The notes beneath the pieces are model-generated. The model made no database searches. It was given only the letters and a program-made list of their open reading frames with translations, and was not told the DNA's origin. Below are positions 25,651 to 32,715 of a stretch of 64,000 bases of DNA, piece after piece. The number at the start of each line of letters is the position of its first letter. Positions within the stretch are counted from its first letter, which is position 1. The stretch lies in contig NZ_MRTH01000019.1 of the NCBI RefSeq assembly GCF_001956045.1, forward strand, positions 88,030-152,029. Direction: 5' to 3'. A program made the translations under genes and the position numbers. The DNA comes from Paenibacillus sp. FSL H7-0331 (GTDB taxonomy: Bacteria; Bacillota; Bacilli; Paenibacillales; NBRC-103111).

Positions 25651-26556
25651 ATGAAACGATTAGTTGCTAAAAGCAGAAGAACTGGGTTTTGTATGCAATT
25701 ATTTAACCCCAGAGTCGTTACTCTATCAGCACGTTCAGCAGTATATAATTTTGACAAGCCATCAGAAGATGTTGTCATAGTGTGCATTAGTGGCTTTCGT
25801 GGTGGAAATAGCAATGGAATGACCAGCCTAAGGGACACTTTAAGAGAAAAACTCACCGCAAAATACGGGATTAATCCGAACAACATTTTTCACATCAAAT
25901 GGAACCAAGAAAATGACAGCAACCGTAGAAATATTCCTTTAATAAGTGACATAAATAAAGAAATTCTTAGACGTACTAAAAACCCAAGGTATGTCGCACT
26001 TATTGGACATTCATTTGGTGGGTGGGCAGCAAGTAGACTCTCCAGAGTGACTCTAAAAATCCCTGATTTTGTTGGTCTTGTTGATCCAGTATACGGGCCT
26101 GCCAATACATTAAAAAAACCAGGAGATGTGCCCCGTGGGAAAAAGATCATTGAGTGGTTTCAAAATAACGGGATTACTGGATTAACGGATTGTCCACCGT
26201 ATTTAAGAGTGCCATGTACATCCGATCGAGAAGGTTTTTCGTGTGGTTTTCAAGGTGTGCCAGGTGCAGTGCAAAGACCTGTTAAATACATGCGAACTTG
26301 GAGTGGAGCAAATATCCCATGCAGTAAAACGGATAAGGCTCCACTTCTTGCCTACCATACGAGCATTGACGATGATCAAAGAGTTCATCATGAAATATTT
26401 AATCAAATAAATCGCGACTTAAGTAAGATTATTAAAAAGAGTTCGGTTCATAGAAGGTTAGTCATGGCAAAAATAAACGTTAAGAGACGCTCTGAATGCA
26501 AATGCCATAATAAGAAAGTTCGTGTTATATCAAATTGTAGGTGTCAGAAAAAGTAG
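25651..26556 (+). CDS. Lipase-like alpha/beta-hydrolase with basic Cys tail
   Basis: A 301-residue protein with the nucleophile elbow GHSFGGW (Ser~133) after a hydrophobic strand (YVALI). An Asp in GLVDPVYGP and His candidates in the last third (YHTSIDDDQRVHH) could complete the triad. The last 30 residues are very basic and carry four Cys (SECKCHN, NCRCQKK), unusual for this fold. There is no signal peptide. The coding sequence is more A+T-rich than its neighbours, suggesting acquisition. It lies 230 bp after the bacteriocin operon terminator, so a role there is not supported. Substrate unknown. Confidence 0.6.
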   Translation: MKRLVAKSRRTGFCMQLFNPRVVTLSARSAVYNFDKPSEDVVIVCISGFRGGNSNGMTSLRDTLREKLTAKYGINPNNIFHIKWNQENDSNRRNIPLISDINKEILRRTKNPRYVALIGHSFGGWAASRLSRVTLKIPDFVGLVDPVYGPANTLKKPGDVPRGKKIIEWFQNNGITGLTDCPPYLRVPCTSDREGFSCGFQGVPGAVQRPVKYMRTWSGANIPCSKTDKAPLLAYHTSIDDDQRVHHEIFNQINRDLSKIIKKSSVHRRLVMAKINVKRRSECKCHNKKVRVISNCRCQKK

Positions 26557-26724
26557 TCAGATCAATATATCGTGATGGAAATGACGGGTATCGCTTCGGA
26601 CACGCTAACGTCGTATTTTCCATGGATCGAGTATCACATTGCTAGCCGATAGAAGAAAATAGATTTATGGTCTGCATTATTAGTAATTATTACTAATTAG
26701 TTTCAATTGAATTCATATTTTCAA

Positions 26725-26762
26725 AAAAGAGGTATCTCTACATATGTGGAGACACCTCTTTT
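26725..26762. terminator. Bidirectional terminator
   Basis: AAAGAGGT-TCTC and GAGA-ACCTCTTTT pair around a short ACATATGT centre. It serves the hydrolase gene (plus) and the TetR gene (minus). Confidence 0.85.
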
Positions 26763-26844
26763 AACTTGTATCGAAAATAACAACGAACGTACGGAAAATG
26801 ATTTGAGCGTTAAAGTGTAGATAACTAACATTGCAAACTCGTAG

Positions 26845-27465
26845 TCAGTCTGTCAGGTTTTGACGGTGATCGGATGATTTAGCGCGAACAGCCAGTTTAG
26901 CGAGAGCCGATGCGGTCTGCCGAGCCACGCTGAGAACTTCGTTAAAGTCGATATCCGTGCCGCGTGAAGCGGACAGGGCAGAAGATATAGTATCCAAGGT
27001 CATGCGGACCAAAAGACGTGCTTCAGCACTGCTATTGTTGTCTACGAAGTGGTCGATGATAGCCTGAAAGCCAGTACGAATATCCTGACCTGTTTCATGG
27101 AGGCGTAGCATGATCGGCTGATTGGCTTGAGAGAGAATCATAACCTGTAATCTTTCAGGAGTGGTGCATTCAATCCATCGGTGTGCAGTACGTTCGAGTA
27201 GATCAGGAACAGACGGCTGGTTTTCCAGCCATTCCTGCAGCTCCTCAAGCTGAGCGTGGCGCAGCTGAATAAGGCTAATCAGGATATCTTCTTTATTGCG
27301 GAAATGATAATACAGTGAAGACTTTGTCATACCCAGTGCCTCGGCAATATCTCGGGTAGAGGTTCTCTCGTACCCTTTTTCAATGAAAAATTTTAAAGCA
27401 ATGCTCAATATCTGAGATCGCGTTTCTTCGCCGGAACGACGCTCTGGCGAAATGGAGTTGCTCAT
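26845..27465 (-). CDS. TetR-family repressor
   Basis: A 206-residue regulator. The N-terminal helix-turn-helix is typical (TSTRDIAEALGMTKSSLYYHFRNKEDIL), and the rest is a helical ligand-binding domain. ATG 27465 follows AAGGAAGGAG; a GTG at 27498 is an unlikely start. It is divergent from the flavin monooxygenase gene. The intergenic region holds repeated inverted AACG...CGTT sites over the monooxygenase promoter, so it most likely represses that operon and itself, and is released by the monooxygenase substrate. Confidence 0.88.
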   Translation of the reverse strand: MSNSISPERRSGEETRSQILSIALKFFIEKGYERTSTRDIAEALGMTKSSLYYHFRNKEDILISLIQLRHAQLEELQEWLENQPSVPDLLERTAHRWIECTTPERLQVMILSQANQPIMLRLHETGQDIRTGFQAIIDHFVDNNSSAEARLLVRMTLDTISSALSASRGTDIDFNEVLSVARQTASALAKLAVRAKSSDHRQNLTD

Positions 27466-27636
27466 GATATTAGCTCCTTCCTTTAACAGGAGCAACACAT
27501 ATACTCCCTACACATAATATTAGCCAAAATTAAAATCTAAACTCATACTATCTTTCTAATTGACCCTCGTCAAGCTTTTACCGGTACCAAGAAGCATTGC
27601 TGCGCTGGGCGTGAGTTGGTTCTTTTCATGTATTCC

Positions 27637-27665
27637 TTGACACTTATCGAACGGTCGTTTAGTAT
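27637..27665 (+). promoter_or_regulatory. Promoter of the monooxygenase operon, with operator in the spacer
   Basis: TTGACA (27637-27642), 17-bp spacer, TAGTAT (27660-27665). The spacer contains CGAACGGTCGTTT (27648-27660), which matches the palindromic site just downstream. Confidence 0.75.
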
Positions 27666-27669
27666 TTGA

Positions 27670-27687
27670 TTAACGAACGGTCGTTAA
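27670..27687. promoter_or_regulatory. TetR operator palindrome
   Basis: TTAACGA (27670-27676) and TCGTTAA (27681-27687) are exact inverted repeats around ACGG. Related copies lie at 27648-27660 and, more weakly, near 27701-27712 (AATGATCGTTTA). The spacing suggests several repressor dimers. Confidence 0.72.
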
Positions 27688-27763
27688 GTTACTATATGCA
27701 AATGATCGTTTAGTTATAAAAAGCCGTGTATAAATTAAACCGGCAAAGAGAGGATATTTACTC

Positions 27764-29308
27764 ATGAAAAATTCTGTTGATACTCACATAGCTATTATTG
27801 GCGGCGGCCCTGCTGGACTCACTAGCGCACGTATTCTTCAGGGATATGGTTTCTCCCCAATTGTGTATGAAATCGATACGTCTATTGACTCCCGTGACGC
27901 TGGTGGTACTCTTGATCTTCATGCGGATTCGGGACAGATCGCACTGGAAGACGCTGGACTCGAGGAAGCATTTCATGCACGTGCAAGGATGGAGGGACAA
28001 GCAAAAAAACGACTTTCTCACACGGGTAAGCTCATCGCATCTTTTGTTCCAGAGGAAGACGATTCTGCTGCTCCCGAGATCGATCGCGGCCACCTTCGTG
28101 CCATGCTCGCTGAACATCTTAAACCTAACACCATCCGCTGGGGGCACAAATTAGTTAGCTCGACTGAGCTCCATGATGGACGTATTCGCCTAGAATTTGA
28201 GAACGGCCATATGGATGAGGTTGACCTGGTTATTGGAGCTGACGGAATTTGGTCAAAGGTCCGACCTCTTCTCACGGATGCAAAGCCCATCTATTCGGGT
28301 GTCTCTTACCTCGAAATTGATTTCGCCGACGTAGAAACCGATCATCCCGCACTTAGCGAGCTTGTCGGTCCCGGCCATGTGTTCGTCACTGATGGTGTAG
28401 GTCACGGACTCGTCGTTCAGCGTAATAGCAATGGACATATCCGCGGCTACATTGCAATGCTTGCACCAGTTGACTGGTATATTCAGGCCGGTATTTCTCT
28501 CGATGATACCGACGCAATCCGTCGTTACCTAGTAAAAGAGCATTCGGAGTGGGATTCGATCTTACTCCCATTTCTAACGGATACCGATTCGGGCTACCTG
28601 AACCGACCCATCCATATCCTGCCTACGCCGCTTACATGGAAGAGCAACAGTAGCGTGACTCTTGTCGGTGATGCTGCTCATGCCATGGCACCGTTCGGAG
28701 GCTTCGGCGTCAACCTCGCCATGTTAGACGCTGCCGAAATCGCACATGCTGTTGCCAAACATGCAACTGTAGCGGAGGCCATCGCGGCATACGAATCAGA
28801 GATGTTTCCACGTGCCAGTGAACATGCAGTCGGTGCCAATGCAGCGATCCTCCGGTTTCTATCGCCCGAGGGAGCTAAATCCGGTATGGTGCCCGATCAT
28901 GAGGCCGAGCATCAGCAATACCGGGATGCGGCTGAAGCCTATCGCCTACGACAAGGAGCAGACACAACTCTCGTACGGAACCAGTCAAACGAAGTATTGC
29001 ACGTTCCGATGAAAAGCCTGCACGCTACAGAAGGACGCTGGACAATTACGTTCAAAACACCACGTGGCGAAAATAATATCGAGCTTGTGCTTGCTATCGA
29101 CAATGAAGAGCTTTCGGGCACCTATGATGGACAACCGATTCAACAAGGAAAAATTAATGGCTGCGACGTAACCTTTACGACTCGTTTGACTTCACCATTT
29201 CCGATGAAGGTATCCTTTAAACTGACAGTCAACGGTGACATGATGACTGGTTCCGCAAAAGCACCGATGATGAAGGTACCTGTTAACGGAATTAGAGTAG
29301 TAACTTAA
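27764..29308 (+). CDS. TetX-like FAD monooxygenase with extra C-terminal beta domain
   Basis: Residues 1-~390 form a class A flavin monooxygenase: the Rossmann motif IAIIGGGPAGLTSARIL, the TetX-like GGTLDLHADSGQ, and GDAAHAMAPFGGFGVN near residue 300 for FAD binding. The last ~115 residues form an added domain with alternating beta strands (GRWTITFKTPRGENNIELVLAI, VSFKLTVNGDMMTGSAKAP), not found in TetX. It hydroxylates an unknown aromatic or polyketide-like compound; tetracycline inactivation is possible but unproven. It is paired with a DUF1772 membrane protein and controlled by the divergent TetR. Confidence 0.85.
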   Translation: MKNSVDTHIAIIGGGPAGLTSARILQGYGFSPIVYEIDTSIDSRDAGGTLDLHADSGQIALEDAGLEEAFHARARMEGQAKKRLSHTGKLIASFVPEEDDSAAPEIDRGHLRAMLAEHLKPNTIRWGHKLVSSTELHDGRIRLEFENGHMDEVDLVIGADGIWSKVRPLLTDAKPIYSGVSYLEIDFADVETDHPALSELVGPGHVFVTDGVGHGLVVQRNSNGHIRGYIAMLAPVDWYIQAGISLDDTDAIRRYLVKEHSEWDSILLPFLTDTDSGYLNRPIHILPTPLTWKSNSSVTLVGDAAHAMAPFGGFGVNLAMLDAAEIAHAVAKHATVAEAIAAYESEMFPRASEHAVGANAAILRFLSPEGAKSGMVPDHEAEHQQYRDAAEAYRLRQGADTTLVRNQSNEVLHVPMKSLHATEGRWTITFKTPRGENNIELVLAIDNEELSGTYDGQPIQQGKINGCDVTFTTRLTSPFPMKVSFKLTVNGDMMTGSAKAPMMKVPVNGIRVVT

Positions 29309-29326
29309 AGGAGGCATGCGTAATCT

Positions 29327-29803
29327 GTGACTAGCCTTATGTTAAATACCATTTTTGCTTGTGCAGGCATTTTCTTTGCGGGCCTCCTCGCAGGTACAGA
29401 ATTTACAGTACGATTTGGCATGCGAGGTCCACTGGACCTGCTGGAAGAATCTTCGCACATTATTGTCCGACAAGGGCTTATCCGTACACTGCGCATCATA
29501 GCACCATCATTTTATTTCCCGGCTCTCATATTCGGAGTAGTTTCACTACTTACAGGTGACAGCGGAACTCCGTTCGTTCTCAGGATACTCGGGATTATGA
29601 TGTTAATTATTTGGCTTGGAGTTACATTCATCGGTACGGTTCCTATTAATAGCGCCGCACTAGAGTGGCGGCCTGAAGCTCCCCCAAGCAACTTCCGGTT
29701 TCTTGTGGAACGGTGGGAGAGGCTTGCAATAGTTCGCGTAGTAACATCTGTTTTCGCATTCGGCTTTTTCCTAATCTCCGAGATCATCATCGTTGCCTCA
29801 TAA
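29327..29803 (+). CDS. DUF1772 (anthrone oxygenase-like) membrane protein
   Basis: A 158-residue protein with four hydrophobic segments. The VPINSAALEW signature and a terminal WERLAIVRVV...F helix are typical of the DUF1772 family, which includes anthrone oxygenases. It starts at GTG 29327, 12 bases after AAAGGAGG and 18 bp after the monooxygenase, so they are co-transcribed. Together they suggest oxidative detoxification of an aromatic or quinone-like compound (inference). Confidence 0.8.
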   Translation: MTSLMLNTIFACAGIFFAGLLAGTEFTVRFGMRGPLDLLEESSHIIVRQGLIRTLRIIAPSFYFPALIFGVVSLLTGDSGTPFVLRILGIMMLIIWLGVTFIGTVPINSAALEWRPEAPPSNFRFLVERWERLAIVRVVTSVFAFGFFLISEIIIVAS

Positions 29804-29909
29804 CAAGGAGAGATTATTTATTTTGTAATAAAGCGGGCTACAAGGAATCTGTAGTTTATTTGTAAAGAAAGCTAAACTGCTTCGTATTCGAGCAGCAAAG
29901 GAGGAAAAT

Positions 29910-30347
29910 ATGGCGAGGAATATGGTTGTCGATGACGATCCGGATATACGGGAGCTGATCCGCGTATATTTGGCTGGAGAGGGGCTTGGTGTGATTGAAG
30001 CCCGCAATGGACAGGAAGCGTTGAAGCTTATCGAATCGACACGAGTCGATCTTGTCGTCCTAGATGTGATGATGCCGCTCATGGATGGCTGGGACTTGTG
30101 CCGCGAGCTCCGCAGTCACTATAGCGATCTTCCGCTGGTGATGGTAACCGCGAAGAGTGAATCGGCCCACAAGTTAAAAGGGTTTCAGCTCGGTACGGAC
30201 GATTACGTCGTCAAGCCATTCGATCCGGTCGAGCTTGTAATGAGGGTGAAGGCGCTGCTTAAACGCTATAAGATCGCTTCTTCCCAGCTGATATCTATTG
30301 GCGATATGACGATTGATCGCGTCTCTTTCGAGGTGTGCGGCGCATGA
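29910..30347 (+). CDS. Response regulator lacking its DNA-binding domain (internal deletion)
   Basis: Residues 1-120 are a full receiver domain: DDDP acidic pocket, phospho-acceptor Asp in VVLDVMMP, Thr in MVTAK and Lys in VVKPFDP. The chain then continues as in OmpR/PhoB regulators (ISIGDMTIDRVSFEV) and stops with CGA at residue 145, where a ~90-residue winged helix should follow. The TGA overlaps the kinase ATG exactly as in intact operons. The simplest explanation is an in-frame deletion between two FEV-like positions that kept the native C-terminus. It should not bind DNA as it stands. Confidence 0.75.
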   Translation: MARNMVVDDDPDIRELIRVYLAGEGLGVIEARNGQEALKLIESTRVDLVVLDVMMPLMDGWDLCRELRSHYSDLPLVMVTAKSESAHKLKGFQLGTDDYVVKPFDPVELVMRVKALLKRYKIASSQLISIGDMTIDRVSFEVCGA

Positions 30348-31738
30348 TCAAGACCCTTTATCTACGAGTGGTATTGACGTTCTCGGCCGTCGTCGTTGTC
30401 AGTGTATTCCTGACTTTTCACATCGTCATGCTGCTTTATACGAACCGAATTACAACCGAGGTGCAGGCTAGCTTGCTGAAAGTAGGCTACCAACTTGTTG
30501 AGATGAGCAACGAGTATCAGCCGATAAAATTGGAAACTCTACTTGAAGGCAGCACCCAATTCAATGACAGCTATTCCTTGTTCTTATTTGACGACAGCGG
30601 TTACCAGGCCTCCTTCGGGGTTGAAAAGAATAACGATAGGATTGAGCTGGATCAACAGAGGGTCACCTCTGTTCTGCACGGGAACATCTACAAAATCGAA
30701 ACAAAGAATTTTATTTACGCCGACTTCAAGGAATCGACGAATTTGATGATTGGCATCCCGCTCGCCGTAAACGGCAAGCAATACGCCCTCTTCGTAACGC
30801 CCAAGGTGTCTGAGGTAGCGAGGAAACAGACCCGTAACACGATAATTACTGCTTTGCTGATCGTACTTCTCATTGGAAGTTTGCTCATACTGGTCGCTTC
30901 ACGGTATATCGTGAGTCCGATCAAGAAGCTGACACTGGCAACGAACCGGCTGGCACGCGGCAATTTCAACGTGAATGTGAATATAAAAAGAAGTGACGAG
31001 ATCGGTCTGCTTGCCGAAGGCTTCAACCATATGGCGGGCGAGTTGAAGCAGCTTGAGCAGATGAGGCAGGATTTTGTCTCTAACGTATCGCATGAAATCC
31101 AGTCGCCACTGACCTCAATACGGGGATTCTCCAAGGCGCTCCGCCAATCGGCATTGCAGGAGGATGAACGCCATCGTTATTTGGAAATCATCGAGCGGGA
31201 AAGCGAGCACTTGTCTCGGCTAAGTGAGAACCTGTTAAAGCTGGCTTCATTGGAATCAGAGCATCATCCCTTTCATCCCACCACATATGATCTCGACGAG
31301 CAGCTTCGCCGCGTGGTCGTTTTCTTCGAACCCCAGTGGTCGGAGAAGGAGCTTGGGCTGGATTTGAATTTGCCCAGAGTGAAAATATCTGCAGATGCGG
31401 ATCAATTAAATCAGGTGTGGACGAACCTGATTGGCAATGCCATCAAGTTCACTCCGCATCAAGGAACGATTCAAATAAAGCTTGCGGCCAAGACAGATCG
31501 CGTTGTCATCAGCATCCAAGATAGCGGAATTGGTATTAAGAAAGAGGAGCAGGAACGGATCTTCGAGCGTTTCTATAAAACCGATCACGCCAGACAGCGT
31601 GGATCGGGGGGAAGCGGACTGGGACTTGCCATCGTCAGAAAAATTATCGAGCGGCACCATGGAAGCATTTCAGTCGCCAGCGAACCTGGCGAGGGTACGT
31701 TATTTACCGTAATTTTACCGATTTTTACCTACTCGTAG
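30344..31738 (+). CDS. Sensor histidine kinase
   Basis: A 464-residue membrane kinase. TM1 is near residues 8-30 and TM2 near 162-182, enclosing a ~130-residue extracellular sensor. A HAMP domain follows, then HisKA with the phospho-acceptor His in NVSHEIQSPLTSIRGF. The HATPase_c boxes are N (NLIGNAIKF), G1 (DSGIGI), F (IFERFYKTD) and G2 (GSGLGLAIV). All are intact. ATG 30344 overlaps the regulator stop (ATGA); the GTG at 30335 is less likely. The partner regulator lacks its output domain, so it may signal to another regulator. Confidence 0.9.
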   Translation: MIKTLYLRVVLTFSAVVVVSVFLTFHIVMLLYTNRITTEVQASLLKVGYQLVEMSNEYQPIKLETLLEGSTQFNDSYSLFLFDDSGYQASFGVEKNNDRIELDQQRVTSVLHGNIYKIETKNFIYADFKESTNLMIGIPLAVNGKQYALFVTPKVSEVARKQTRNTIITALLIVLLIGSLLILVASRYIVSPIKKLTLATNRLARGNFNVNVNIKRSDEIGLLAEGFNHMAGELKQLEQMRQDFVSNVSHEIQSPLTSIRGFSKALRQSALQEDERHRYLEIIERESEHLSRLSENLLKLASLESEHHPFHPTTYDLDEQLRRVVVFFEPQWSEKELGLDLNLPRVKISADADQLNQVWTNLIGNAIKFTPHQGTIQIKLAAKTDRVVISIQDSGIGIKKEEQERIFERFYKTDHARQRGSGGSGLGLAIVRKIIERHHGSISVASEPGEGTLFTVILPIFTYS

Positions 31739-31810
31739 AACACTTATATATGATGAAAACCTTGGAGGGAACAATCGAGGCCACTGAAGAACTAGCATGG
31801 TTTTCAATAG

Positions 31811-32235
31811 CCATTTAATGAGATTGCCCTTATTGTGGGGAAATCCGAGACCGCAGCCAGACAACTTGCGAGCCGGGCACGACATAGAGTGCGAGGAGCG
31901 GGTACAATGCCTGAAGCTGATCTTGCTCGTCAACGAGAACTTGTCGATGCTTTTCATGCTGCTGCACACGCCAACGATTTCGATTCGTTGGTAGCGGCAC
32001 TTGATCCAGACGTTGTGCTTCAGGGCGATCGCCAGGGAGTTTCAAAAATAACTCGAGGGGGCGCAGCTCTGGCCGAGCAAGTTTCGGGACGTGCACAGGC
32101 TGCACAGTCAGTTCTCGTGAACGGATCCGTTGGAGTCATCGCGGCAGACTGATCTATGTACTGGATTTAACAATGGGGAACGGAAAGATCGCTGAGATCG
32201 ACAAGCTGCTCTGCTTCGAGTTTACAGCTGTGTGA
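31811..32235 (+). pseudogene. ECF sigma factor (SigJ/ECF41-like) remnant
   Basis: The frame begins after a TAG at 31808-31810 with PFNEIALIVGKSETAARQLA, the end of sigma region 4. It then reads RARHRVRG and a SnoaL-like domain (DFDSLVAALDPDVVLQGDR), as in ECF41 factors. Region 2 and most of region 4 are missing. Near 32150 the frame shifts: the expected RLIYVLDLT-like strand continues in another frame as LIYVLDLTMGNGKIAEIDKL to a TGA at 32233-32235. The G+C-rich, Ala/Arg-rich stretch differs from the flanks. No start codon or ribosome binding site is present. Confidence 0.7.
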
Positions 32236-32360
32236 ATCGCGACTGGAGCAGGATTTGAATTTTTTTCTGGTTTATCTGTTTTTTTAACGGGGCTGCATCC
32301 GGCTAATAATCCAGCCAGTATGACCATAGCAGCCAATAAGTGGATGGTCTCCCTGTTCAT
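32154..32360 (-). pseudogene. Lipoprotein gene start, truncated at its 3' end
   Basis: ATG 32360, preceded by AAGGAGATC, begins a clear lipoprotein signal peptide (MNRETIHLLAAMVILAGLLAGC). A Lys/Pro/Asn-rich linker follows up to about base 32237. Beyond that the frame enters the antisense of the sigma-factor remnant and stops at 32154, so the mature domain is lost. I read it as the 5' stub of a lipoprotein gene broken at the same junction that truncated the sigma gene. The alternative is a genuine ~68-residue lipoprotein. Confidence 0.45.
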
Positions 32361-32597
32361 CTCATGATCTCCTTTTTTATTATATCCAGATTTATATTCG
32401 ACGTTTTCCATAATTTACCTGCAAAAAATGAGAGACTTTGTAATATTTTTCTTACAAACTCATCTCATGTTGTATAGACAGAATAAACATGCCTCTAAAC
32501 GGAACGGTAAAGAACGATTAAAACTAAAATATACACTGTTCACCTCTGTAAGAAAGTGATTATACTGAAGGTAGCAACGAACAAGGAGGTAATATAC

Positions 32598-32654
32598 ATG
32601 AAAAAAAGCATGATGAACCACACCGTATCCGCATATAAGGGTGGAGCCATCTGA
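32598..32654 (+). CDS. 18-codon leader peptide before the ABC exporter
   Basis: ATG 32598 follows AAGGAGG (32583-32589) at good spacing and encodes MKKSMMNHTVSAYKGGAI, then TGA. It ends 61 bases before the exporter start. Strong initiation of such a short frame, followed by a hairpin over the next ribosome binding site, is the layout of inducible leader peptides such as those of erm genes and BmrB of Bacillus. The peptide has no export signal. Its role as a ribosome-stalling sensor is inference. Confidence 0.5.
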   Translation: MKKSMMNHTVSAYKGGAI

Positions 32655-32671
32655 TAAATTGTACAATTTGT

Positions 32672-32710
32672 CCCCCCTTATGTGTTCATTAAAAAACACG
32701 AAGAAGGGGT
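32672..32710 (+). promoter_or_regulatory. Hairpin that can sequester the exporter ribosome binding site
   Basis: CCCC(C)TT (32673-32679) can pair with AAGGGG (32704-32709), the exporter ribosome binding site. TGTGTT (32681-32686) pairs with AACAC (32695-32699) inside it. This suggests translational attenuation coupled to the upstream leader peptide. Confidence 0.5.
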
Positions 32711-32715
32711 AAACC

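Noticed and set aside
25473..25886. Minus-strand open frame of 137 codons next to the lipase-like gene
   Set aside because: It runs antisense into the hydrolase gene, has no ribosome binding site at its start, and its hydrophobic N-terminal part is just the complement of that coding sequence. The end part (25473-25640) looks protein-like, but support is too weak.
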